The position numbers and the translations under genes are program-made. Of a DNA stretch of 64,000 nucleotides, positions 44,407 to 55,477 are shown piece after piece (the first letter of the stretch is position 1; every line of letters starts with the position of its first letter). The notes under the pieces were generated by a model that did not search any database, was not told the DNA's origin, and worked only from the letters and a program-made list of their open reading frames with translations. The DNA comes from Piromyces finnis (Eukaryota; Neocallimastigomycota; Neocallimastigomycetes; Neocallimastigales; Neocallimastigaceae), in NCBI GenBank assembly GCA_002104945.1, contig MCFH01000085.1, forward strand, positions 94,736-158,735, given 5' to 3'.

Positions 44407-45855
44407 ATGAATAACTTAATATTTTTAATGGTACTTTTACTTTCTTTCGCAAAGTATAGTATTCAAGGTAAACAAAAAAAAAAAAGATTAACATGAAAAA
44501 AATTGAAATACTACATTACTATTTACTTAAATGAATAATATTGAAAAAAGATAAAATTCATGACTTTAACTAGTTTTTTTTTTTTTTTTTTATGTATTAT
44601 TAATAAATTTATTATTTTATTTATATAATCCATACATTCTATTATAGATTGTTGTTATGTTGCTCAAATTCAGGGTGACGGAAAAGTATCCTATAATGTT
44701 GATATTATACTAAAACCTGAAGCAAATGAAGTTAAAATTAATTATTATGATGATTATATTGTTAGTGGAATAGATTCATATTGTCAACCTGGTCAATCAG
44801 GAGTTGACAGTTCAGGTAAAGTAGTTTGTCAAAAAAGTGGACATCCAGGTTACTTCCAAACTCGTGTCATCATGCAAGATCCAAATGGTGGAATTATTAA
44901 CAATGTTGATTTTGACATTAAAGCTGATGGTATGAGATGTAATAGAAGTTATGATACCTGTAATCCTAATGGAACAATTTCATCACAAAATGCAAATGAT
45001 TATTGTTTAGGAATTTTGGGTTGTTACCCAAAAAAGGCATGTTATATTGCTCTTGTTGTATTTGTTGTTTGTATTGGTGGTATTATTCTTGCTATTGTTC
45101 GTAGAAATTCTGGATCTGGAGAAAAGGCTGCATTAGATCGTCCAAATACTAGAAGAGATCACTTAGATGACCGTCCAGATCCTATCAGTAATTATAATTC
45201 TCCAGCTAATAATAAAGAAACTTTAATTCAAATTGAGGAAATGCCAGTAGATTTCAAGGAAGCTGGTACCACAAATTGGGTAAATAAAAAATATAGTTCT
45301 CCAGGAAAAGATTTGGGTTTGGGTTTAGGTAGTGGTAGTGGTTTTGGTAGTCGTAGCTCATTATTACCAACCTCTAATGTTACTGTTATTAATGATCCAG
45401 CAGCTGGTTTAAATCGTGGTAGATCTGTTAAGAGAACTCAATCTACAAGATCTACCAAGAAACCACGTTCTAATGATCCAAATCATATGAATGCACCACC
45501 ACTTCCAAATGCATCTCCATTATACAGTACAGCTAGTCTAAATAGAAATAAGAGTACACGTTCAGTTAAATCTGTAAAATCTGTAAAATCTGTTAAATCC
45601 ACTAAATCTATAAAGAAACCAAGACCAACTGAAGGTAATGGTAGTAGTACTCTTACTGCAAAAAAATCAGTAAGAAGACAACCATCTCAAAAGAGATATC
45701 AAATACCGTCAGATTCTGAATCAGATTCAGATTCAGATAATGAAGTTTTAGGTTTAAGAGCTAAACAACCTTCAATGAAAAGACCTAATAATGGATCTGG
45801 TTCTTATAAAACTCATCATACCACTCATAGTAAGGGTAAGACCTCAAGATATTAA
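44407..45855 (+). CDS. Single-pass type I membrane protein with Ser/Lys-rich cytoplasmic tail, two exons
   Basis: Exons 44407-44467 and 44648-45855 (donor GTAAAC, acceptor ATAG) give 422 aa. The signal peptide MNNLIFLMVLLLSFAKYSIQ occupies exon 1. The exterior domain (about 21-150) has several Cys (CC at 22-23, then single Cys in SYCQPG, VVCQKSG, RCNRSYDTCNPNG, DYCLG and LGCYP), suggesting disulfides, and looks beta-rich. A membrane helix at about 151-173 (ACYIALVVFVVCIGGIILAI) is followed by RR. The ~250-residue tail is disordered, with Gly/Leu/Ser (GLGLGSGSGFGS), Arg/Ser/Thr and SVK repeats (SVKSVKSVKSVKSTKS) and an acidic Ser/Asp patch (SDSESDSDSDNE) before a basic end. I do not recognise the family. 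The plan resembles fungal surface sensors, but no WSC or other known module is visible. Confidence 0.85.
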
Positions 45856-47392
45856 GCATCTTTTTTTTTTTATTATTATTAAAAAACAATAATTCATTTT
45901 TTACTTTTTTAAATATTATTTTTATATACAATTATTTAATTTATACGAGGACTTAAAAAAAAATTTTTTATATGTTATTAAAGAATGTTTTAATATTTTA
46001 TATTATATAGTTTTTAATTTTATTTATTATTACTGTAACATGTTATATATATATATATATTTTCTTAGTTTTATTTTATATTTATATATATATATATATA
46101 TTTTAAAAGAAAAAGACAAAAATATTATAATATATAGTATTTTATTATTTTTAAACCCCTTTTTATAGAAAGAAAGAAAATAATAATAATTAACATTTGA
46201 TAAATATTTAAAGTGAGTAAAAAAAATAAAAATAAAAATAAAAAAAATTAAAAACAAGACAGAAACTATCAAATATACAAGTCTAAAAAAAAATTAGAAA
46301 AAAAAAAAAAAAAGAATCATTAAAAAGAAAATAACAAAATCAATACACAATCTTTAAATTTTCTTAAATAAAATTATTTATATCAAGGAATTTAGACATT
46401 CTTTTTCATTTTCTTTTTAATATTTTTTAAAGAGTTTTTGTTTTTGTTTTTACTTTTTTTATTTTTTATTTTATGCTTACTCTTTTTTATCATTATTATT
46501 ATCATTATTATTCTTATAATAGATGCAGATAGAAGTTAGATTTTTTTTTTACAGATGATAATAAGTTTTTTTTTTTTCCTTCTTTTAGAAAGAGAGAAAG
46601 AAAAAACACTTTTAAATAATAATAATAAAAAAATATTAAATATAATTAGTTTTTTATATAAAATCTTTTATTATTATTATTAAAGATACACCTTTTTTTT
46701 TTATATGATTATATATTTTTTATTATTATAAATACAACATTCTTTTTTACATATGGTTATATATAGTTTTTAAAAGCATACCTTTTTATATGATTATATA
46801 GTTTTTATTTTATTATTATAGATATATACCTCTTTCTTATTTTATACATATTTTATATAGTTTTTATTATTATTATTATTATTATTATTTTTTTTTTTTT
46901 TTTTTTTTGTTATTTAAGATTTAAAATTATTAAACCTTTTATACTAATTCTGGTACTAATAAAAATTCTATTTTTTTTTTTTTTATTTTCATTACTATTA
47001 TTATTATTCTTATTTATAAATGCTTATCGCTAATAGAGAAAAAAGTAAAATATACCTCACCACGTTATAATAAATATTAATGGATCAGAAAAGAAAACTA
47101 ATAATAAAAAAAAAATAAAATACAAAATTAAAATACAAAATTAAAATTAGAAAAAAAAAACTAAACATTAAAAAAATAAATAAACAAATAACAAAACAAC
47201 AAATAAATATATATAATAAAATAAATAAATAAATACATAATAAAATAAATAAATTTATTTTAATCTTTTTTTGTATTTAATTTTTTTTTTTTTTTTTAGA
47301 ATTTTTATATAAGTAAATAATAATTAAATATAAAAAACCATTCTTTACCATTTATTTTCATAAAAAAAAAAAATTAAATAAATAAAAATAAA
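45856..47392. other. AT-rich spacer with degenerate tandem repeats
   Basis: At about 46690-46870, four diverged copies of a ~45-bp unit recur (core ATATGATTATATAGTTTTTA, preceded by ACCT). Elsewhere there are only A/T tracts and AAT/ATT runs. No gene is seen. Confidence 0.55.
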
Positions 47393-48316
47393 ATGGAAAT
47401 CTCAATAGAATTTATCCTATTAGAATTAATAACATTATTAATATTTATTGTATCTATTAAAAAAGAGATATTAACTGTTGGAGGTTCTTTTTCAGCATTG
47501 ATTGTTGGTACCATTATATCATTATGTGGATTTGAATATTTTGTTGTCTTGGCAGCATTCTTTTTCTCATCTACTAAAGCCACTCATCTTCATAAACAAA
47601 TAAAAACAAAACTTTTAGGAGAAACTTATTTAAAAGAGAAAAAAAGAAATGCTATTCAAGTTTTATCAAAAAGTTTATTTCCAACTTTGGTATGTTTCAT
47701 CATTTATGCAAACTATGATGGTAAAGGTATGAATATTTTTAATATAAAATCACATCCTTCTACGACTACCCTTTGTAAAACATTCTTAGACGCCTTTTTC
47801 ATAGGATTCTTTGAATCCGCCAATGCTGATACTTGGGCCAGTGAATTGGGTATATTAAGTCGTGAATCACCTATATTAATATTACATGGATTTAAGTCCG
47901 TACCCAAGGGAATTAATGGAGCAATATCTCGTTATGGCACAGTTTGTAGTATTTTAGGAGGTATGTTTATAAGTTCTGTTGTTATCCTTTGTAATATATT
48001 TAGAATGGGTTTAGTATCATTTTTAAAATCTGATAACAGAGTATTCCTATTGGGTGTAAAAATATTAGTATTTGGAGGTTTTATTGGTTTTATTGGTTCA
48101 CTAATTGATTCTATACTAGGTCAAACGGTTCAACTCACCATTTATAATGTTACCAAAGAATGTGTCATTGAAAAAGAAGCTGAAGCTGAAGCTCGTAAAA
48201 ATGGCGATGAACTTAAATATTATGGTAAGGATCTTTTTAATAATAGTGGAATTAATTTAATAACTGGTGTTGTCACTGCTTTAATTGCAGGTTATTTAGC
48301 CACTCTTATTTTTTAA
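47393..48316 (+). CDS. TMEM19/DUF92-family integral membrane protein
   Basis: Intron-less, 307 aa, starting at the ATG in an A-rich context. About six or seven hydrophobic helices are visible: residues 5-24, 27-45, 46-60, 90-105, 133-148, 178-203 and 216-240, plus the C-terminal end. Family signatures are the segment after helix 3 (SSTKATHLHKQIK), KKRNAIQVLSKS, the acidic ESANADTWASELGILS around 140-155, and KSVPKGINGAISRYGT. DUF92 members include animal TMEM19 and the plant phytyl-phosphate kinase VTE6. A polyprenyl or related phosphate kinase role in an internal membrane is possible but not shown. The length matches the family, so it appears complete. Confidence 0.9.
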   Translation: MEISIEFILLELITLLIFIVSIKKEILTVGGSFSALIVGTIISLCGFEYFVVLAAFFFSSTKATHLHKQIKTKLLGETYLKEKKRNAIQVLSKSLFPTLVCFIIYANYDGKGMNIFNIKSHPSTTTLCKTFLDAFFIGFFESANADTWASELGILSRESPILILHGFKSVPKGINGAISRYGTVCSILGGMFISSVVILCNIFRMGLVSFLKSDNRVFLLGVKILVFGGFIGFIGSLIDSILGQTVQLTIYNVTKECVIEKEAEAEARKNGDELKYYGKDLFNNSGINLITGVVTALIAGYLATLIF

Positions 48317-48873
48317 ATGAGAAATAAAAATACCAATTTATTGAAATTTGCCTTTTTTTTTTTTTTTTTCAAAATTTTAAATTAATTTCTCATTTAGTTT
48401 ATGGAATAATAATATAAAATGAAAAAGTTAAGAAAAAAAAAACTATTTATAAAATGAAATTTTTAAAATGAAATAAAAATAAAAATAATAAAAATAATAA
48501 TAACATGAAAGATAAAAATATCAAAATAAGAAATGTAATTATCAATTTAAAGATTTAAAAATAAAAAGAAAATAAAAGTACACTAATTTAAAATACTTTT
48601 TAATAGTTTTTTTTTTTTTTTTTTTATAAGATGATATATACATCAAACATTTATTTTATTTTCTTTTTGTTAAAAAAGAAAAAGTACCTTTAATAATTTG
48701 AATGACATTTGTTTTATTTTCTTTTTATTAAAAAAGAAAAAGTACCTTTAATAATTTGAATGACATTTATTTTATTTAAATGTTTATGTACAATAAATAT
48801 TATAAACTTTTATTCATTAATATATAAAATATATTTCCATTAAGAAAGATAGTTTATAATGTTGATAACAACG

Positions 48874-48906
<33 letters not shown>

Positions 48907-48964
48907 TAATAATAATAATAATAATAATAATAAAATGAGTATAACATATTAAGAAAATATAATG

Positions 48965-48997
<33 letters not shown>

Positions 48998-50224
48998 TAA
49001 AATAAAATAAAATTAATTTCAACGCAAATATATAAAATTATTATATTTAATATTAAAAGATTTTAAATTGTTAAAAAATAAAGTAATTAATGAATGAATA
49101 ATAAAATATATATATTGTTTATTTGGGTTGTTTATTTGCTGAACAGTAAATCCTCTCTTTCTCAATAACTTTCCAAAAAAAAAAAAAAAAAAAAAAGTAT
49201 AATCTTTTTTTTTTTTTTTTTTTTTTGACATTTTAGATAGTTTGAGGGGAGAAATTAAAAACTAATTCTTATACTATATATCAAATATCAACTATAGTTC
49301 CTCTTCTTATTATTATTATTTAATAACTTTTTTAAAAAGTATAAAATGGTTTTTATAAACCAGAAATAAAATATATTAAAATCATCTTAAAATCTATTAA
49401 TTTTTATTATTATCATAAAAGTACTTTTAAAAAAGAAAAAACACGATATATAATATTTATACTTTAGTTTGGACTCCCTTTTAATTTAAATATGTATCTA
49501 TACATAATGTTTTTTTATATATTTCATGTTTAGCTCTAAAGTATCTTATATCTTATATATCATAATAACAAAGAAAAATAAATTTATATACTATTTTTTT
49601 CAACTTGTTAATGAATAAAAATTATACTACTTTAATTCTTTTGAGATTAACTCTCTAAATAAACTTATCTTTTTGTAATATACTTTATACTACCTTAAAA
49701 CAAACTCGAATATTACTTCTTCTTCTTTTTTTTTTTTTAATATACTAATATTGATAATAAAATAAAAAAAAAAGTGTATCTATTATTCATTCAAATATAA
49801 AATTATTCCATTGAATCATATTTAAATATATATTCTTATTATTAAAATAATGATATCATGATTCCATTGATTTGTATATTTGTACTTTTATTTAATTTAT
49901 TATTATATTTATATTTTAAATAGAGATAATGTTTCTTTTGTTAAATTGAAATTTTTAAAATAATATAAAATTAAAAAAAGATAATAAACTAAATTTATAA
50001 AAGGTAATAATAATAAAATAAAAACTAAAAAAAATCATTTATTTACACTAATGTTAATTGCTAATATTTAAAAAGAACAAAAAAAGTAAGTTTAAAGCAT
50101 ATTATTTTATAATTTCATTATAAATAGTATAAATGTATATCTATAAAAAGCATATGGGTATAAGGAATACATTTTCATTCATTCACAACTTTTTATGAAA
50201 AAAAAAAGGGGGGTTTAATATCAT
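48317..50224. other. AT-rich spacer with tandem and simple repeats
   Basis: Contains a 58-bp tandem duplication (48651-48766), an AAT array (about 48873-48932) and A and T homopolymers. The end of the minus-strand DUF3737 gene lies at the right. No gene is recognised. Confidence 0.65.
48651..48766. repeat. 58-bp tandem duplication
   Basis: Units 48651-48708 and 48709-48766 differ by two bases, and a third unit begins (TTATTTTATTT) and breaks off. Each unit carries a CTTTTT...AAAAAG dyad followed by TACCTTTAATAATTTGAATG. Confidence 0.9.
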
Positions 50225-51151
50225 TTAATTATTTTCTTTTCTTATTATGATTGTTGCATTACTTTCCATAATAGAATCTTCATGTATAATTTCACCAACA
50301 CTATCAACAGTAATAGTACCACTCTTTGGATTTTTAATTGAATCAACGTGTCCATTAATTGTGGCTTCAACTTCTGAATATTCAAAAGATAAATCTGTTG
50401 CTTCCATTGTACAATTAATCAATTTTAGATTTTTACAGTAACATAATGGTTGGGTACCAATAATCTTGCAATTAATCAAAGTTAATCCTTCAGAGAACCA
50501 TGCTAAATATTCACCTTTAACTGTAGAATTTTGAACAGTGACATTCTTACTATGCCAGAAAGCATCTTTAGTATCAAGATATGAATTAGTAATGGTTAAA
50601 TTTTCCATATATTGGAATGAATATTTTCCACTAAATTTTAGATTGTTAATTTTAACATTATTTGTTCCAAAAAGCATATAGACAGAATTGATAGTACTAT
50701 TATTAATTTCAATATTGTTACATTTCCATCCAAATTCTTCTGAATTGATTGTAGAATTATTAATGATGGTATTTTGACATTCTCTTAAACATTTTACAGA
50801 TTCAACCCTACAATTATCAATGAAACCATTATTGGCATACCAGATTGGAGCTCTTGTCTTTTCATCTAAATTGGAGTTCATTAAAATATATTTTTGATCA
50901 TGCCATAATGGATATCTTAAAGAAAAATTACAGTTATCAACAACAATATTTCTAGCTTCTTTTAAAACGGATTCCCCATCTTTAGGACCAGCAAAAGTAC
51001 AATTTTTGATAAGTGTATCTTTAGCATTATATAAAGCTCTTTCTTCATCATAGGTTTGATTTTCTACCACTTTTACTGTTTCAATTTGTGGTTGTTTAAC
51101 CTTGAAAATATTTTGTATTTGATAGTCGTCAGTTTGAGCAATATCAATCAT
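50225..51151 (-). CDS. DUF3737 family protein (bacterial-type right-handed beta helix)
   Basis: Intron-less, 308 aa. I start at MIDIAQTDDYQIQ (51151) rather than the Met 20 codons upstream, whose extension is Lys/Asn-rich like the leader. The body is built of short repeats with Asn ladders (LIKNCTFAGPKDGES, IVVDNCNFSLRYPLWH, IDNCRVESVKCLRECQN, AFWHSKNVTVQNSTVKGEYL, LINCKIIGTQPLCYCKNLKL), the pattern of a pectate-lyase-like beta helix. The whole length matches DUF3737, which I know mainly from gut bacteria (Firmicutes). Its biochemical role is unknown, and I see no signal peptide, so it is probably cytosolic. The absence of introns, the bacterial family and the shared rumen habitat make horizontal gene transfer the likely origin, which is inference. 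Confidence 0.92.
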   Translation of the reverse strand: MIDIAQTDDYQIQNIFKVKQPQIETVKVVENQTYDEERALYNAKDTLIKNCTFAGPKDGESVLKEARNIVVDNCNFSLRYPLWHDQKYILMNSNLDEKTRAPIWYANNGFIDNCRVESVKCLRECQNTIINNSTINSEEFGWKCNNIEINNSTINSVYMLFGTNNVKINNLKFSGKYSFQYMENLTITNSYLDTKDAFWHSKNVTVQNSTVKGEYLAWFSEGLTLINCKIIGTQPLCYCKNLKLINCTMEATDLSFEYSEVEATINGHVDSIKNPKSGTITVDSVGEIIHEDSIMESNATIIIRKENN

Positions 51152-52234
51152 TTTTACAATATTTTTTTTATTATAGCTTTTTATTTTATAATGATTATTG
51201 AATATAAACAACTATGTGTTTCTTTTTTTAAATTTTATAGTAAAAACCACTATGTCTTTTTTATTTGTTTATTTATCAAATAAAACAATATTTATTGATA
51301 TATTAAAGTATTTTTTTAAAAAAAAGAAATTTTTTTATCTTTTTATACTTTTTTAATTTTCTCATTTATTAATAAATAGAATTTTTTTTTTTTTTATTTT
51401 TCATATGTTTTTTATATATAGATTATTATTTAATTATAAATTTTAATTTTTATTAAATATTGAATTACTAATTAAAATTTTTTTATTTCATTTTTATTAT
51501 AAATAATTTTTTAAAGGAAGAAAAGGGATTAAAATCCGTTCCATTTTACTAAAGAAAAAGAAATTATCAATTCTCCGAAAAATACATCACAAATGACAAA
51601 AAATTAATACACAATTTAAATAATAATAAAAACATACTTTTTTTTTGGCAAAATCTCAATTTTTTTAGCATAAAAAAAGCCAAGTATTTTTAATTTCTTT
51701 AATTTTATTCTTGTTCTTGTTGTTGGTGTTTTTATTATTAAATATATAAGTATTGGTATTACTAATAACATTAGTTATTATTGTTATTATTATTTACAAT
51801 GTATATAATTTAAAAATGGATTTTACAATTGAAGAATTAAAATTTTAACAATTAAATCTTCTATTTATTAAATGACTTACTAAAAGACATTAAAATAATA
51901 ATAAAACTTTTTTTTTTTAATAAAATACAAATTCCATTCTTTTTTTCTTATTTCGTACTTTTTCTTCTTTTTTCTTCTATTGACTTAGCATTTTCTAAAT
52001 GTTTATTATTAAAAAAGTGGAATTTAAATCCGAAATTCATGATTTACTAATTTAAAATTTAAAATCTGAAATTTACCAATAAAAATTTAAATAATTAGAT
52101 TTTATGTAAAAAAAAAAAAAATAAAAATAAATTAAAATGTTTACTTTCCAATTTAGCCAGTCGTTTATTTTCATTATAAAGAAATAGTGAAAGTAGGACT
52201 TAACATTTTTATTTAATAATCATCTAAAATGCTT

Positions 52235-52265
<31 letters not shown>

Positions 52266-52303
52266 TATTAAATTTAACTATACTATTATATTATTATAAA
52301 TTT

Positions 52304-52500
52304 TGTTAGAATATGTGAAATTTATGTCACATGTATTCAAATGTATTGAGATGTATTATATTTGATTAGATGTTTAAGCCACAATGTAAATGTATAAATA
52401 CATGTAGTTTGAAAATAATGTAACGATAGTAGTTCTTTATCATAAAAATATATTAATAAAGTTGGCATAATTATAAAATCTAAATTAACCAACTCTTAAT
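52304..52500 (+). repeat. Possible LTR fragment
   Basis: Begins TGTTAGAATATGTG, contains TATAAATA and AATAAA, and has less A/T monotony than its surroundings. It breaks off at the hexanucleotide array. The start, promoter and polyadenylation-like order suit an LTR remnant, but no second copy or CA end is visible. Confidence 0.25.
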
Positions 52501-52502
52501 TT

Positions 52503-52805
<303 letters not shown>

Positions 52806-53125
52806 ATTATAAATTCAATAACTAATATAATATATTTAAATATACTTAGTTAAATAATTCAATTTTTACTTTAATTGCAAATTATAAATATAATGATTAG
52901 AAATTTTAGTATTTAGTAAGAATTATTTATGATTTTTGCATTGTAGCTTATATATTTGATCGATCTATAACAATATGTTATATTTTAAACATTCTAATAA
53001 AATAAAATAATAAAAAATAACAATATAAAAATTTATATATTATATTTATATTTTCAATCTAATAATTCACTTTTAGTTAGTGTTACTATTCTAGGCAACA
53101 AAATTCAATGAACTGATAAATGTCT

Positions 53126-53130
53126 AAAAA
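53126..53130 (-). terminator. Pol III terminator of tRNA-Cys
   Basis: Five T on the minus strand, 9 nt past the mature tRNA 3' end. Confidence 0.7.
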
Positions 53131-53139
53131 TTACTAATT

Positions 53140-53211
53140 AGGGGCGTTCCGGATTTGAACCGAAGACCTATTGATCTGCAGTCAATTGCTCTACCGCTGA
53201 GCTAACACCCC
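53140..53211 (-). tRNA. tRNA-Cys (GCA)
   Basis: A full cloverleaf reads on the minus strand. The acceptor stem is GGGGTGT with ACGCCCC (7 bp, one T-G). The D arm is TAGCTCAGCGGTAGAGC. The 5-bp anticodon stem ATTGA/TCAAT surrounds loop CTGCAGA with anticodon GCA. The T arm contains GGTTCAAATCC. The discriminator is T, as usual for Cys tRNAs. There is no intron. A TTTTT Pol III terminator follows 9 nt downstream of the mature 3' end (AAAAA at 53126-53130 on the plus strand). A LTR retroelement begins 15 bp upstream of the mature 5' end. Confidence 0.97.
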
Positions 53212-53222
53212 AATTATTAATT

Positions 53223-53226
53223 TTTG
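53223..53226. repeat. Target-site duplication (TTTG), left
   Basis: TTTG here matches TTTG at 61131-61134, directly outside the two LTRs. A 4-5 bp duplication is usual for Ty3/gypsy elements, but four bases of low complexity could match by chance. Confidence 0.7.
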
Positions 53227-53257
53227 TGTTAAGGAACCAACAAATAATGTTATTCTT

Positions 53258-53278
53258 GTCATAATTAATGATTATGAC
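53258..53278. promoter_or_regulatory. LTR dyad, possible bZIP-type site
   Basis: GTCATAAT and ATTATGAC form perfect 8-bp arms around a 5-nt centre. It is conserved at 60457-60477 in the 3' LTR. GTCAT/ATGAC half-sites resemble bZIP targets; a regulatory role is inferred. Confidence 0.4.
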
Positions 53279-53729
53279 CTAATCCATTCATTATTGTTCC
53301 TAAATGTATGAAAACTTTACAATATTCTTATTTGTAAATTAATGTATACACTTAAATTATATTTAAAATTATTAATAATTATTTTTATTGAACTTAAATT
53401 TTATTTTATTAAACTTAAAAATTAATTTAGTAATAATAATATATTGAAAATTATAGTTTATTGAACTTTTAGTTTAATTTATCAAGTTAATGAATTTTTA
53501 TTAATTAAAATTATGAATAATATTTCTGTAAAATAGTAAAATTCTTTAGTTAAATATATTTAAAGTAAACTTTTAATGTATGTTAATCAATTTAATAATA
53601 TGTATAAATATTTATTATAATAGTAATGTAATTTTATTATTCATGTAAAAGTAATTTAAATACTAAAATTAATGTAAATAATTAAAGACTAATTCTTTTA
53701 ATTAACACTACTTAATTTTTTACAAAAAG

Positions 53730-53738
53730 TATAAAAAG
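53730..53738 (+). promoter_or_regulatory. LTR TATA box
   Basis: TATAAAAAG in the right third of the LTR, repeated at 60924-60932. It is placed as expected for the U3 promoter of the element. Confidence 0.6.
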
Positions 53739-53937
53739 GTGTATATTATAAGAATTAGAGAATAGACATATATTTTTATTTTTATTTTATTTTATAATTT
53801 TATATTAATATCTTAATAAAACAATTTTATTAATAAAACAATTTTTCTTATTTCATTTTAATATTATTTTTGAGTATTAATAAATTTATTAATATTTTAT
53901 AAATAAAAGTAAATTCCTCGAACCGTAACATAAAAAT

Positions 53938-53955
53938 TGGTGGAGATATCGGGGA
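53938..53955 (+). other. Putative primer-binding site
   Basis: TGGTGGAGATATCGGGG begins 7 nt after the LTR. The TGG start would pair with a tRNA CCA end and the rest with an acceptor and T stem. It does not match the neighbouring tRNA-Cys; the primer tRNA is not in this window. Confidence 0.5.
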
Positions 53956-54808
53956 TAATATTAATAAAAATTATTAATACATAGGATAAAGTAATATTAA
54001 AATATTACTAAAATATTATATAAATTTCTTAAAAATTTATTACCCTTCAAAGTTATAGGTAATATTTATATTACTGTTGAAGCTTTAAGGTATAATATTT
54101 TAGTAGAACTGAATTAGTACGCTTTAGAAGCAGTACTTATTTAGGAATTAGTGGTTAAGTTTTTAGGTCTAGTTTATCTTTCACAGTAGGATACTGGAAA
54201 GCGCTGAACCTTTCTATTTTGCTAGAGAAATAGAAGTGCCTCGCATAATTGCTACATGACACTGGTAATACGGTAAGCTGGGCAATTGTGAACTACTTAA
54301 GCACCCTAAATAAGTATTGGAAAATTGCTGTGAAATGCTGTTCTACTATACTTATTATTGTAATTCAAATTTTTAATAAATTAAATATTATTTTAGTATT
54401 TATAATTTTTTAAAAAAAAAAAAAAAAAAATATTTTTTTTTTAATTGAACGATTTTTAAAAATTATTCTTTTTAAAATATAAATAAATAATTCGAAAGTG
54501 ACCCTTAGCGTGGCAAGTTAAACTGCTGTACGTAATACTTTGGTGTTCAATTATATCTGATAATTGGGGAAGATAATCAATTATTTTCTTTCCGCTAATT
54601 AAGTTAGTGATAATAAAGAAATTAATTACGTTACTTCCTTTTATTAAATTATATTTAATATTAACCATCGGGTATATTTGTGGCTTATCATCAAAGAGCT
54701 ACGAGGGATTTTCACTTAGAATTACACAACCTATAATACTTGATGGTTTAACATTATATAGGTTGGCCTATATTTTTATAAAAAGAAATAAGTTTTTAAA
54801 TAATAATT

Positions 54809-54848
<40 letters not shown>

Positions 54849-55477
54849 GATATATATATCTATTCTTTTTGTTGATTCTCTTCGAGTAATTTAATATTGC
54901 TAATTGAAATATTCTTTTCTTACTGTTTTAAGTTAAACAAGTTATATCAGCATAGACAAGCCTTATTAACTAATCAACAGAGGTATACTAGGGGTGGTAG
55001 AAAGATCCTGAAGCACGTGACGGAACTTAGATCGTGTGAATAAGGTGACGGCAACATTTACCATTGGACAAAAGACTCTTAGTTAATAGTCTATTATATA
55101 TAATTTGGTCGGTAACTTGAATCAGTAATAACAATATTAAATTAAAATTCTTGCTAGTAAATTGAAAACAAATAATAATTAACTATAAGAAAAACAGAAA
55201 ACAAAAGTAATAATTTCATCTTTTCTGACTGAACTAAGATAGTAAGGAGTGATACTAAAAATTTAAATAAATAATTGGTAGTACGTGCTGTGCTAGATTA
55301 TTTGTATCTCATTCTGTCAAGTGGTCGATAAAGGAATTTCGAGCTTGGTTACAACTAATAAGTGGTCGATAAAGGAATTTCGAACTTATAATTTTTTTTA
55401 GACTATCAAAGGTATTTTTGAGTCTATACTGTGTCATCTTGTACTGCAATTAATTCGGTCAAGGAAAATACAAGAAA
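53956..55477 (+). other. Long untranslated leader of the LTR element
   Basis: About 1.5 kb between the primer site and gag, unusually long. It alternates higher-GC blocks with long A runs (54413-54430 and 54811-54844). Near its end a 41-bp unit is repeated in tandem (from 55319 and 55360; core AAGTGGTCGATAAAGGAATT). Small overlapping ORFs at 54456-54810 on both strands lack coding character. Roles in packaging, dimerisation or cap-independent initiation are possible but unproven. Confidence 0.6.

Larger units (their letters stand above)
53227..53930 (+). repeat. 5' LTR
   Basis: Starts TGTTAAGGAACC and ends CCTCGAACCGTAACA. It has a dyad (53258-53278), a TATAAAAAG box (53730-53738) and AATAAA-like signals near the end. 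Its partner is 60426-61130. Confidence 0.96.

Noticed and set aside
54456-54810. Overlapping small ORFs on both strands in the element leader
   Set aside because: No coding composition or motif and mutually overlapping; more probably leader RNA sequence.
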